A stretch of DNA of 64,000 nt, taken from Trichostrongylus colubriformis. Taxonomy: Eukaryota; Nematoda; Chromadorea; Rhabditida; Trichostrongylidae. Positions 22,777 to 34,032 of this stretch are shown here, one piece after another. The number at the start of each line of letters is the position of its first letter. Positions within the stretch are counted from its first letter, which is position 1. The position numbers were made by a program, and so were the translations under genes. The DNA lies in the NCBI GenBank assembly GCA_963978905.1, contig OZ022258.1, positions 40,160,591-40,224,590 of the forward strand, in the 5' to 3' direction. The notes below the pieces were generated by a model. That model ran no database searches and was not told the DNA's origin. It saw only the letters and a program-made list of their open reading frames with translations.

Positions 22777-23203
22777 CCAGTTGGGCGGGCGCATACTACT
22801 GCGCGCGTCACACATGGAAGCAGGCTAATTGGGCTTGATCGCATCAATCGAACAGTATCATCATTCGAACGGTTCGCAAAAACAGGGAATTCTCAGAAAC
22901 GGGGAAAGGGAACGAAATCCCTCACCAGCCAACCGGTATGCAAAATTCGGAGTCCTAGCTTTGATGCGACGCGTGATACCAATTTTCCACCATTCACCTT
23001 TCGAGGTTTCTTATCAGTCCTTATCAGTAGCTATCAGTCCCGCTCCTTCACCATTGATGTCTCCTTACCACCACCCCCCCCCCATATCACTTCAAAAATT
23101 CAGGGTCCCAGCTTTACTGCGACGCGAGATATGAGTTACCGGTCAATTAAACACACATAAACACATACCAACAGACACACTTAGCCGATTATATATAGTA
23201 GGA
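22777..23203 (-). mobile_element. Helitron-like element H5, compact copy (427 bp)
   Basis: Reverse orientation. The 5' end TCCTACTATATATAATCGGC lies at 23203 (flank T23204), and the 3' end GCGCGCAGTAGTATGCGC...CCCAACTGG at 22777 (flank A22776). Almost all of the body, including nearly all satellite monomers, is missing. It shows the minimum conserved by copying: 5' tip with CA tract, the GACGCGAGATATGA segment, and the 3' hairpin. Confidence 0.75.
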
Positions 23204-23490
23204 TAGATATTAACCGATATGGAAGATACCACCGCTGAGGGTTACCATTGTTCACAGGCCAGATGATTCAGCTGTCGATACCTTCTTTACAGTGATATCG
23301 ATGATCAATGTTCAGGAATGACATGGTAAATCCACTTATCAGTTAACCCTTCGGCTGAAGTGGTCACTATTGGGATTTAGCAATTTGTCCATTTGCTGAG
23401 CATCTATTTCCTACATATTAGTGGCAGATCCATATGCCAGCTATCGATGCTTATCGTTGTTGTGAGCATGCACCACTATTTGGAATTTAG
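23204..23490 (-). mobile_element. Helitron-like 3'-half fragment
   Basis: Matches 1870-2215 of H1 by eye (AGATATTAACCGATA, GATCAATG-TCAGGAATGACATGG, AGTTAACCCTTCGGCTGAAG). It is joined at about 23490 to forward-oriented monomers of H6, so two elements of opposite orientation are fused here. Confidence 0.65.
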
Positions 23491-24723
23491 AGGTGTTCAT
23501 ACTTAGAGGTGTTTTGCGGTGCGGGACGGGGACATTGATGGTGGGTGATCCACCTTGATAACGGTAGATAAGATTCGATAAGAAGCGTAAAAAGGCTAGA
23601 GTCGTCAAATCCGTTTCGCTTTTCGCATTGATCCCGGAGCGTTCATACTCGCAGGTGTTTTGAGCAACGGGACGGGGACATTGATGGTGGGTGATCCAAA
23701 TTGGAAATGGTTGATAAGATTTGATAAGGAGCATGAGAAGGCGATTGTCGTCAAATTCGTTTCGTCTTTCGCGTCGATCCAAGAGCGCTGACACTCATAG
23801 CGGTTCAGCAGAGTGGGACGGGGATTAATAGTGGGTGATCCACATTGATAACGGTTAATATGATTCGATAAGGAGCATAATAAGGGGAATGTCACCAGGG
23901 CCGGTTCGTTTTCACGGTTAACAGTGGAATGTTCACATTTGCAGGTATTGTAAGGTACGGGGACCTCAGTGGCACTGTTGGGTACAGGGGCCTCAATGAT
24001 AACGGCTTACGATGGCTTATAAGAGCCGTTAGGAATTGGATGGGATGAAATTCCTTACATCGCTTGATACTACTATACCACCGCTTTGACAAAAGCGTCT
24101 GAGATCTATCGACCGCTGAATTGCCTAGCGTTCCATAAAATGGAGGATTTCTTTTGATACTGCGATCTACATTGGTAATCATGATACGCCTATATTTGTG
24201 ATAGCAAAACAGGCGTTTAACTCGGAATCATTTTCTGATGCGATACTGGCAGCAACACCGGGTATCGACCGCTAGACTATGTAAAATTCCAATTGGTGAG
24301 TATGTTTACGAAAACGATATACATCGATAAGCGGGATATGGATCTACCATTGATGTGTAGGAATTAGATGCTTAGCAAGTGAACAAATCGTGACCAATCG
24401 ATGCAGTCGAATACAAAACTGTCGATCTCTAAACAATCCACATTCCTAATGATGACCGAAACCACTTGGCTCGCGCACACTACTGCGCGCGATTCGTGTC
24501 GGTGACGTGTAAAACGGGCTCGATGCAAAGCGACTGAAGTATGATAACACCGAAATGCTATTTTATCACGCCATCTTCTCTGCTTTTATCCGGATAAATA
24601 GCTCAGCTAGAAGCAGAGGAAAGCAAATTTCCATTCAACTTCACAACTGTGGTCGTGCCGATCAAACTCATTTTGCACAACATCGCCATGAATCGCGCGC
24701 AGTAGTGTGCGCCCGCCAACCGG
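23491..24723 (+). mobile_element. Helitron-like element H6, 5'-truncated
   Basis: Opens in satellite monomers (about 23491-23960), continues through the 3' half (TATCGACCGCTGAATTGCC near 24107), and ends with the module 24462-24723. The 3' hairpin CGCGCGCAGTAGTGTGCGC is present and the terminus reads CCAACCGG|T, one base off CTGG. Confidence 0.7.
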
Positions 24724-24748
24724 TAAACAAAATTTGGTTGTCTAATGG

Positions 24749-25611
24749 TACTAAGCATCAGACGCATTTACTATAGCAGTCGTATAGTGGTAGTAAGCGG
24801 TGTACAGGATTTTAGCCTTTCCCCATTTCCTACTGGCTCTTATCAGCCCTGTAAGCCGTTATCAGTTTCGAAAAGTCGTGGGTAAGGTACCCGTACCCTG
24901 CATTACCTGTGAGTGTGAACATTCCACTGTTAGTCGGAAGAGCGAAACGGATTTGGCGACATTAGCCTCGTGACGCTCCTCATCGAATCTTATCAATCGT
25001 TATTAATTTGGACCACCCACCATTGATGTGCCCGTTCAACCCCTCAAAACACCAGTAAGTTTCGGCGCACTAAGATTTACCCGAAAGGTGGAACGGATTT
25101 GACGACATTCGCCTTGTGACACTTCCTATCAAATCTTATCAACCGCTATCAATTTGAATCACCCACCATGAATGTCTCCGCCCCATCCTGTTAAACATCT
25201 GAGAGCGTCAGTGCTCTGGGATTGACGCTAAAGGTGAAACGAACTTGGCGAAATTTGTCTTTTGACACTCCTTATCGAATTTTAGCAACCGTTATCAATT
25301 CGTGTCACCGATCATGGATGTGCCCGTCCCACCCCTCGAAACACCTGTGAGTGTCGGCGCTCCAGAATCTAGCCGAAAAGCGAAACGAAGTTGGCTACGT
25401 TCGCCTTTCGAGGCTCCTTATCAGCCCTTATTAACTGTTATCACGTTTGGTCCACCACCCCTATGGTTCCCTTACCACGCCCTATATCAATTGTAAATTT
25501 CAGGATCCAAGCTTTGCTACGACGCGAGATATGAATTTCCGGTCAAACAGACACACACACAAACACACAGACACACCAACAGACACACTTAGCCAATTAT
25601 ATAAAGTAGGA
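24749..25611 (-). mobile_element. Helitron-like element H7, 3'-truncated
   Basis: Reverse orientation. The 5' end TCCTACTTTATATAATTGGC is at 25611 (flank T25612), with CA tract 25550-25580 and about three monomers (24960-25400). It breaks off at about 24749 before the terminal module. Confidence 0.7.
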
Positions 25612-25613
25612 TA

Positions 25614-26947
25614 CCAGCTATCGCATAGTACTATAGTAACACGTAAGAGCATTGTAATACTAGAGCTGTACTGTGCTCCGGCTTCTCTTCACAAACGTTC
25701 TCATTACTCAGGATTTAACGTGAAACAATCTTTATCGGGTTACGAAACATGTTCTCTTGCTCTGCATTTAGTGATTGAACCTTATTGTCGGCTCATAATT
25801 CATTGCTCACCACTGCTTATCACATCTGCTACTTTCTTGAAGAGCAGTTTAGCGCTCTCTAATATGGAGTCCTATCTCATTGACTGGTAGTAGTGCACTC
25901 GGTTAGCCGCTAATTCTTATATAATGATAGTATATTTTTGCATCTTTTGCCAGTTACCCATGCTTATCACGGGCTGACCATGCAACCGAAATTTTGAAAT
26001 TTCAGAATGCATAGCAGTCGACACCATTTTGCTTCTGGTACCGCACTACAAAACGATTGAGTTGCTTCCCTACTAAAATTCTAGATAGCATATAGATCAT
26101 TCATGAAAACGGGATATCAAACGACAGACGCCATCATTTGGAAAGCCAAACAGTTTGAAGGTAGTCACATTTGCAGCTGATATCGAAGCGCGAACCGAGT
26201 ATGGTCACCCATTGAAGCTGGGCATCATACACTTCAACCATAGCGGTCGTATTGTATTAGTGAGCCGTTTACAGAATCTTAACCCATCCACTTGTTGTGG
26301 CTTTTATCGAATCTTATCAGTTGTTGTCAGATTGGATCCGTCACCATTGAAGTCCTCCAACCGCTCCCGACAATATTTATGACAAACCACTGTGTAGAGA
26401 AAGGAAACGGAGTAGGCGACGTCTGCCATCAGACACTCCTTCAAAAATCTCATCAACCGCTGTTAAACTGAATCCGTTAATGCCAACGAAAAGCGATACG
26501 AATTTGGCAACTTTTGCTTTTGGACACTCATTACTGAAACTTATCAATAGCTATCAATTTGGATCAGCTACGATTGATGACTCTTTCCCATTCCGCATAA
26601 CATCTATGAGTATAAACGCTCAGTTTAAAGGCGAAAACGAAACGGACTTGGCAGCATTTGCCTCCCGACGCTCACTACCAATCGTATGAGCCGTTATCAT
26701 ATGAATCACTATCCTCTTCTCATCCCACAAGACTTTTATGATTGCCAGTGCTCCAGGGTCAAGGCTAAAAACGAAACGGACTTGACGACATTCGTCTTAA
26801 AAGCTTCGGTGACATTCGCCTCTCGACGGTCACAATCAGCCCTTATCATCTGCTGGCACTTTCGGTCCACCACTGGTAGGGTCCCCGTCCCAACCACGAC
26901 ATCACTTGTAAAATTAAGGTTCCCTCTTACATATTTACATAGTAGGA
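25614..26947 (-). mobile_element. Helitron-like element H8, diverged
   Basis: Reverse orientation. The 3' end, hairpin plus GATAGCTGG, is at 25614 (flank A25613); the 5' end TCCTACTATGTAAATATG is at 26947 (flank T26948). Monomers at 26280-26860 are strongly diverged. It lies in tandem with H7, separated only by TA. The 147-codon open frame at 25447-25890 crosses the H7/H8 junction and is not a gene. Confidence 0.65.
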
Positions 26948-27157
26948 TTGTAGTCAGTGAAATTATACTACCTAGATGTTTGGCATCTCATGTTGAGAAC
27001 CTATCAAATCTCTATACTGGGTTTCATGGTCGTAGTCTGTGAGGAGAGCTATAGCCGGCTTTGCGTTAGGGTGCGCGACTTAGTATTCTGGAGCAGCAGC
27101 ACTACTGGTCCAACTGAGCATTTTCTTAGTAAGCCGCACTCGCATTGAGCTCGTTTA
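26948..27157. other. unassigned spacer
   Basis: No feature recognised apart from a short open frame. Confidence 0.3.
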
Positions 27158-27493
27158 TTTCGTGGTATCGGTTCACAAGTTCATGTAGCGGCGGAAAATT
27201 TCATAGTTGAGTTGCGTTGGGTATACATAGCAACGGCTGAGATCAAATGTTTGGTTTTGACTGTTCCTAAAGCGAATTCGCCACTTGAGCTAAAGCAGAA
27301 CATGAAGTGGAGTGAACCATATGCTATTGCACCTCATTTCAAAACAATGAGTAGTGCTTCCGTGGAGTCGCTGAGTGTTGCGCCAACATTTCGTGGTATC
27401 GGTTCATCAGTTGCTGTAGTGGCGAAAAATTTCATAGTTGCGTTGCGTTGGGTATGCATAGCAACAGCTGAAAATCAAATTGTTTCTTTTTAA
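27147..27493 (+). CDS. open frame built on a 77-codon tandem repeat, unknown
   Basis: The frame containing FRGIGS is open from 27147 (a TGA lies just upstream) to the stop at 27491-27493. Its DNA is a tandem duplication with a 231-bp period, exactly 77 codons, so FRGIGS...FIV-LRWV-IATAE occurs twice in the same frame. The second DNA copy continues past the stop to about 27590 but is frameshifted. The first ATG is at 27212. I do not recognise the family; no signal peptide or membrane segment stands out. It could be a decayed gene exon or an in-frame accident in a non-coding tandem repeat, and the latter is at least as likely. Confidence 0.3.
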
Positions 27494-27590
27494 TTGTTCC
27501 TAAAGTGAATTCGCCACTCGAGCGAAAGCAGAACATGAAGTGAAGCAAACCATAGGCTATTGCACCTCAATTCAAAACGAAGAGTAATGC
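27158..27590. repeat. two-copy tandem repeat, 231-bp period
   Basis: TTTCGTGGTATCGGTTCA occurs at 27158 and 27389. The copies share AAATTTCATAGTTG, GCGTTGCGTTGGGTAT-CATAG and GAATTCGCCACT-GAGC, with scattered substitutions. Confidence 0.9.
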
Positions 27591-28349
27591 AAAAATACAG
27601 TCCTATACGAAGCGCGCGTGAACTCTACTAGCAGCATAAAAACAGGAATGCTAGCCAACGCTATCGATGTGTGGCCACTGGAACTAAACTAATTTGCTAC
27701 TTCAGCTATGTTGCTAATCGGATATATCCAGCTCACTTAATTCTCCTTCACTGGATAGCACTAATTTCAACTCTAAAGATGTAGAAAACGCTAGGTTTGT
27801 ACAAGCTTCAGCTTGTAACAAGCGATGATGAAAAAGTGCCGCGGTGAATGGTCATTTTTTCACGAAATTCCTTCCTGCATATCGGAAAGCTTCACAAATG
27901 CACTAGCTGTCTGACTTGACCTTACTCAAAATTCACATCTCTTTCCTTTATTCTAAAAACTCCATTCATACTAATAGCGTAGGACTGAAACCGTCGAAGG
28001 ATTCTGTGAGCCAAAGTAATTGGTGCAATGGAATATCGAAATGTTATGGTGCATCACAGATGTGCGTCCACTCCTTTCTTACTTTGGCCCTTCGTCTATA
28101 TAAATACCATTTCCAGCTACAGTCGCACCGCGTGCGCAGCATCGTACTGGTGAGGAGCTCCATATGCATGAGGGATAATAGTAGTAACTCGGCGATGTCG
28201 TTCGGCAGAGATAACCATAACGTCATGGAATTTATACTTTAGCAAGAGAGCCCATTCATTGGTGCAGCCAGATACTCATATATTTTAAAGTTGACATTGA
28301 AGACAGTGAGAGGGGTAATGTGGTGAGGAATCCCTAAAGGGGTATTCTC
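27591..28349. other. unassigned spacer
   Basis: A 108-codon plus frame (27916-28242) has no recognised motif. Nothing else found. Confidence 0.35.
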
Positions 28350-28445
28350 TCGAAAACTCGAGGTCTAGGAAACCTATCTGCGACGAGATCTCCCGCGATA
28401 AAAGCGCCCCTGTGGCGGAGGCAGCCTTTTTAGTTCGGTGTATGT
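28350..28445 (-). repeat. W-family repeat
   Basis: Reverse complement carries AAAAAGGCTGCCTCCGCC, GGGGCGCTTTTATCGCGGG and CAGATAGGTTTCCTAGAC, aligning with the 31080-31150 and 32080-32135 copies. Confidence 0.7.
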
Positions 28446-28769
28446 CATTGGAACAGAAAATTCGCTTTGCGTCGTTCGCTTTGTGACGCAATGATGTGAG
28501 TTATGCGCCCCATACTGGATGGGTCCTGAAGCGATGGCAGTGCTCTACTCCTCAAACTAGCTGTAATTACTTTAGGAACCAACCAATACGGCACCCACAG
28601 CTTGCACTAGGTCGTCTCGCTTCAAGAGCGGCCACGTAAATTTGCTGTCCTTACGGCACATGCCGTTTTAGCCCTTTTACACATTTCTTATCCCGCCCCT
28701 CCCTCTTATGGTTGACTTTGCTGAAGAAAGTTACACGCTACATGTAGGAATGCAATGTATCCACCCTGT
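28446..28769. other. unassigned spacer
   Basis: No coding or repeat signal recognised between the W-family copy and the RTE pseudogene. Confidence 0.3.
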
Positions 28770-29960
28770 GAAAACCAGCCTTACTGTGTTTAGAACCTGA
28801 GACGAAGTACAGCCATTCGAGCAAGCAGGGTTTCGGAGAGGGATCAGTACGATCGATCGCCTCCACACGGTCACTAGGTTCACAGAAGTGTCGCGAGAAT
28901 AGAACAAGATTCCGTTGTGTCTCACATTCATCGATTTGAAGAATGGCTTCGACTCCGTCGAGACAGAAGCGGTTATCGAAGCCCAAGAAAACCAGTGTGG
29001 GCCTGCTCTGTAGATAAGAGTACCCCGTGAGCTCTAAGCAACTTCACAATCAGGATCTCACCATTCTAGTAAGTCAACATCGACGTGAAGAGGAAGGTTC
29101 GACAAGGCGACACTCTCTCGCTTGAACTTTTCAGCGCCGCTCATAAGAACGTCATGTGTCACTTGGAATGGGAAGGCATGGGCAGTGAAAAGCGATGGCA
29201 GGCATCCACAGCGCTTCCGCTTCACTGACCAACGCGCTTATGACACCGACAATCGAGCAAACGAAGCAAATGCTAGCCGATTTCGACTGTGAGTGTGGAT
29301 ATCGGTCTGCAGCTGAGCCTGACGAAGACGATGTTCATGAGGAACGGAATGGTAGCTGATGCTTCATTCACGTCTAATGGAACCAACGTCACCGAGTGCT
29401 TCTGCTATGTGTACTTTAGGTCGGAAAGTCAATATGATGAATGACTTAGCACCAGAGCTAAGTAGGAGTAAAAGAGCGGCTTCGGGAGCCTTCAAAGTCA
29501 TTGAGGGAGTTGTGAAGAAGACCAAGAACATCCGGCTCTGTGTCCATTTATTCGATTTCGCTGTCCTTCCTGCCCTAACATACGCTTCAGAAACCTGGAC
29601 ACTTTGTAAGCAGGAGGAGCATGCGGTCTGCGTCATCCAACGCGCCATCCAAAGGACGATGCTCGGAGTATTGGATACACGTAGCTGCATAGGAATCCGG
29701 AGAACGGTTATCGACTGGATCCCTTGAGACGTCAAACGAACACCTGGACGACCGATGGTCAGACTTCTAAACGAAAGCTCTGCGCAGGAAACGAGATGCT
29801 GCGTGTCCTCGGAGGCGCAATGGTTCTAGGACTACAATGGCTTCCGACGGGGACGAATGGAGACGTTGCTAGCGCCCGCTCGGTCTCGATGAGCAACGAT
29901 TTGACAGGTGGCACAGATGATACAGGTAATACTCCAAAACTAAGGAGTCGTCGGCCATGG
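28770..29960 (+). pseudogene. RTE-type LINE reverse transcriptase, decayed
   Basis: Pieces of an RTE reverse-transcriptase ORF run in order across frames. QPFEQAGFRRGISTIDRLHT is at about 28810-28870. Motif A FIDLKNGFDSVETEAVIEA is near 28928-28985, and a degenerate GVRQGDT-type block near 29095. The motif C region (normally FADD) reads FTDQ near 29222, so the catalytic Asp pair is lost. The C-terminal region RAASGAFKVIEGVVKKTKNI then FDFAVLPALTYASETWTL lies within the 122-codon frame 29359-29727, and WIP-stop-DVKRTPGRP near 29720. It closes with the TGACAGGTGGCACAGATGAT tail. Frameshifts and stops throughout make it inactive. The endonuclease half is missing, consistent with 5' truncation. 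Confidence 0.85.
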
Positions 29961-31019
29961 GTCATATGCTCGTCCCATGATAACAGAGGAGAAGTATTGA
30001 AAATTATTTTATACAAGTTATGTTAAAGTGAAAAGTTATGAAAAGTTTGAAAAGTTATACAGTTGAAAGTTATGTTATACAAGTAATGCAGCAGGGATAA
30101 GGCAAACAAAACGGTTAAAAGTTATGTTATTCAAGTTATCCAACAGGGATAAAGTATGAAAAAAAGAGATAAAGTAAGAAGTCATATGATGCGCCCATTG
30201 AGATCGCAATGGAGTGCGGTTTCTTCCCAGTTAGTAAGTTTAAGCAGTTCCCAAATACTTGCGACTTCGTTGGAACGCAATCTTTCGAAGCGATGTGAAC
30301 TGTTCTCGCAACAACTCCTTCAGCCCAATCTTTTGTTATCCCTAATAGCCACGTGGTTCTCTACATGCGAGTCCAGTCGAAGAAAATTTGGGAAAATCCC
30401 GAAGTGCTTCACTTCAAATAGATAAAACTTGTTTGTACTCAACTTTATGAAAGCAGATTTCCGAATAGGAATTTACAAGGTGGCTGTTTTCTGAGGACCT
30501 CTTAAGCTATACCATATCTTCAAAAAGAAAGCAGTCATTGCCAGTTAAGAAAGTCCGTAGGAGTGCCGAGTCCTTCCCACCTTTTCATGAAAAAATGACC
30601 CATTTTGTTGTGCCTCCAGTGCACATTTTCTGCCTTCAAAAATCAAAAAAAAATCAACGGGGGGGGGGGGGCGGTGATTGGTCCCGGCTGCACCTTGCAT
30701 GATAATTTTATTCGCATTCTCAGTGAATACAAACGCCTTTCCGGTACGCATAGCGACTCGCTAGCTCCAGGTAACGTGCTCCCAATCGCACTAGGACATG
30801 AATGAAGCCTATATCAGCTATTATCAGCTATTTTTCATATCATCCAATAGTTTTTTGAGTATTCAGTCGCGTAACTCGGTTGCATCATTCATTGCAGTCT
30901 TTGATACCGACCGGAGACGTTTTCACTACGAAAAATGGCACGTCAAGCCCCACGTCCTATCGAAAAATACAGCTTTGATACGGTACGATAGGAAGCCTTC
31001 TGCTATCATGCTCATTGCT
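29961..31019. other. AT-rich spacer with repeated AAAGTTATG phrases and a poly-G run
   Basis: AAAGTTATGTTAT-CAAGT-type phrases recur between 30015 and 30140, possibly the decayed 3' tail of the RTE element. A run of about 12 G lies at 30660-30671. No gene recognised. Confidence 0.4.
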
Positions 31020-31170
31020 CTACACCTCAATCATTCTCCGGCAAAGTCGACTCTAGGAGTTGGACCAAATCAAGAAAGGCGAGTGGAGCCAAAAAGGACG
31101 CCCCCGCCCCAGCGCAAGGCCCCTTTTTCGCGGGAAACCTCGCCGCTGATAGGCTTCCTAACCCTCTACT
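31020..31170 (+). repeat. W-family repeat
   Basis: Contains CAAAGTCGACTCTAGGAG, GTGGAGCCAAAAAGGACG, CCCCTTTTTCGCGGGAAACC and GATAGGCTTCC. It is the best-preserved reference copy for the family in this window. Confidence 0.7.
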
Positions 31171-31639
31171 TTTGAAGTGAGTAGCATTTCAGCGATTTCT
31201 GGTCACACACATCACCCTTTCAGTGTCTTTATGCTTCCGATCATCATCAACTTTGACTGGCACCATGAGATACCAAACCTACTAACAACCATTGCCTATT
31301 CAAGACTATCCCATTTCAAGGTGTAGTAGGCATTGTTGAGCCGAGTATGTAAAGAAAGACGAAGTGTTTAGTAATACAAAAGTGAAGGACTGGTCAAAAT
31401 GACGAGAATTCCCACCGATAATCCCGGGGTCAGACACGATACAAGCGTGCTCTCCAAAGCCAAGAGGCACTCCTTTCACTGTGAATTTGCCACATATGAT
31501 TTTTGCAGACCTTTAGCTTCAATATGGGGACTCACTTCGAAAACTTTATTACCCACGGAACCCCTATCACCGTCACTTCGAAAATGTCGCCCGATACCTC
31601 CCTATCACCGTCTTTGACTGTCCCAATAACTCAATGTTC

Positions 31640-32145
31640 GTTGAAGGCATCATTAGGGGAAAGTCGGACGAAAAGTAAAAGAAGTAGTGCATATGAAAGT
31701 CGAGATGCCTAGTAACAGGACATTGGAGAAAAAACGGATGGAAATGGCCAAAAACCCGCGAAGTAGGACCCCCTTCCCACCGTTGATTCTCGACGCGGAC
31801 GACCTGTCTGTCAAGAGGGAAGTAGTCTGATCTTGTTTCCCATCGGCATGTTGCCAAGTAAACCTAAGGGAATGTTTGGAAATACGACAGCATCTATTCT
31901 CCAGAGTGACTTCAAGCTAGAACTGCGAAAGCGCGCAGCAAAACCTTCAATCCTGCCGTATCTTCTTGACCGCTCTCACCCCGGTCAATCGGGAATTACG
32001 TCATCGGGAGGCGGGGTCAACCTATCAAAAGGCGGAGCATAAGTGCGTTTGCGGGGTTTTGCGGCGTTTCTACAGCTCAGAGGGGCGCTTTTTCACCGGG
32101 ATTTCGCCACAGATAGCGCTCCTAGGCCCAGGACTACCATGTGAG
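31640..32145 (+). repeat. U/W composite repeat, copy 1
   Basis: U part: CCCACCGTTGATTCTCGACG and CTGTCAAGAGGGAAGTAG (31775-31830), then a GGCATGTTGCCAAGTAA phrase. W part: GGAGGCGGGGTCAACC to GATAGCGCTCCTAGGCCC (32010-32136). The same order occurs at 39720-40270, so U and W form one ~550-bp unit there and here. Confidence 0.7.
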
Positions 32146-33099
32146 TTACTTCTTGTAGGGATTTCTCCATTACCGCATTACCCCTAATGATGTCTTTAAC
32201 CAAAGTAACAGTCATCACCATACACGACTCTTTTGTACCCGATAAGACAACAGGGAGCGATAACAAACGGCTATGAGTACTCGAGCTAACGTCTTTGCAC
32301 CCATGATCACCCTCCACAACTCCCCATTCCCTCCCTATGATCTCTTTCTAGGAAACGGGAAAAAATTTACTGTATATAGTACTTATATATCTAGGATGTA
32401 CCGGAGCCCAACCACGCATTTTTTGAGCACCGTCCATTAAGAACACTTTCTGCCCTGCTACGGGAGGGCTTTTTTGTTTTCTTCAAAATCTCGTCGCTGA
32501 CCGCAAACCATTCTTCCAGGCGTTTCGGAACTAAACGGAAACTTTCGAATGCTGAACACTTCATAGTACTTAATAGGCGCTGTGTTTCCTTCTTTTCGAT
32601 GACCCATGCCTCAGGCTTCGAACTGCACTCCTTCCGAATAATGAATTTTTTCAGTAAACACTGCCCATTCAGAATACGTTCCACTCACTGCGAGAGTGCG
32701 TCGACATGACACTGCCCGACCTTTGAAAATTTGGAAAGCTCCAAGTTTTTGACAGACAGATGGTTAGACGGAAAGGCAAATTAAGCCTAACGTACGCCCA
32801 TATTTCACTTTCTCCCAGGGTCTATGCCTTTTGAGCTTTGGTTGAACGGGCTCTGCTTTTTCACCCATGCCCACTACTTATCCCACATTGACTCGACCTA
32901 TACAGGTTTCCTTCAGATACTTTCAAATTTCTTGATAGACAAGCAGACTAAGCCTATCAGATCATTCCTACTGGGTACCGGATGGGCTGCGCAGACTCTG
33001 CAAGGAGGGAAGCATTACTCTCGACTCGCTGCGCTCTCGTAAAATCCAAAAGTTGCTCGAGACAATTAAAAATGGGTGAGTGACTCGCCGTATTCACCA
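32146..33099. other. unassigned spacer
   Basis: A 97-codon minus frame (32391-32684) is the longest. It contains two similar phrases (ILNGQCLLKK and VLNGRCSKNA) but no domain I recognise. Confidence 0.35.
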
Positions 33100-33840
33100 A
33101 CTGTTGAACCCTACGTTCCTTTTAGCCCATGCCTCTACTTTTGACGATATGCCCTTTGATCTGACTCCGAAACCTTCAATTTCGATTCTTTTACATTCAA
33201 TTCGCAATTTCGACCAGTATCGGTCGGTAGCCTGCGACCCCACTCCCAACTTGCTTCTTATGCAATTCGGTTAGTCTCTACCCAATCCTTACCTGCCCAA
33301 CCTCAACAGACTCATTCCTCACCTTCCCTATTTTGAAACCCAGCGAGGGCCTCAGTCAGCGCACCCATCGATTTTCGTGCAAGTTCAGCCTACGGTATAC
33401 GGAGCTAGAGCTTATGTGCTCCGCACAGTTTGGTCAGCCCCTACCAAGCTTCTTATGTGCTCCGTACCTAGTCAGTTCCTAAACAGTCCTTACTTGCGCA
33501 ACCTCTGCCCATTCCCAACTTGCTTCTTGAGTACTCCATACACTTTGGTCACCCCCCACCCAATCCTTATTTGCGCGGCCTCAACTGACCCATTCCTAAC
33601 CTTTCCGGTTTTTGGAACTTAAGTGAGGACTTGAATTCCAGCACCGGCTATTTTCGCACAAGCTGTAAACGGTGGGCGGAGCTAGGCTATATTCTTATGT
33701 GCACTGTACGCTTAGGTCAGCCTCTACACAATCTTAACTTGCCCGACCTCTCGAAGGTGCAGTTTAGTTAAGAATGCATAATGTCAGGAACGGATACACA
33801 CAGACAGACAAAGGAACACACAAAACTCCTGTTGTATATA
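33100..33840. repeat. V-family repeat cluster
   Basis: Shares with 8560-9800 the phrases CCCTACCCAATCCTTAC-TGC, CCTCAACAGACTCATTCC-like, GCACCCATCGATTT, GGTGGGCGGAGCTAGGC and TTGCCCGACCTCTC, and ends in a similar ACACACAGACAGACAAA/TGTATATA tail. Confidence 0.7.
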
Positions 33841-33892
33841 CATACTTCTGGTGTATATACATATATAGGTAGTATACTATATGTAATGAATA

Positions 33893-34032
33893 CCATTTGG
33901 GCTAGCGCTCAGTACTGCGCTCATCACAAGTGGAACTATTTGATGTGCACTTCTTCGATATGGTTGGTCGGTATAGAGTCTCACTCAATTCTTTCTCGGA
34001 ATCCGCTGAGTACTGTGCGACAGCACAGCTGA
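33893..34032. mobile_element. short module with Helitron-type 3' ends at both sides
   Basis: Bounded by A|CCATTTGGGCTAGCGCTCAG and GAGTACTGTGCGACAGCACAGCTGA|T, with GCGCTCAGTACTGCGC as a palindromic hairpin at the left. It directly abuts H10 with no spacer. Same type as 21922-22065. Confidence 0.55.

Noticed and set aside
25447..25890. 147-codon plus-strand open frame
   Set aside because: It crosses the junction of two Helitron-like elements, including the CA tract, and shows no domain.
29364..29735. 123-codon minus-strand open frame
   Set aside because: Antisense shadow of the RTE C-terminal region, whose conserved phrases are on the plus strand.
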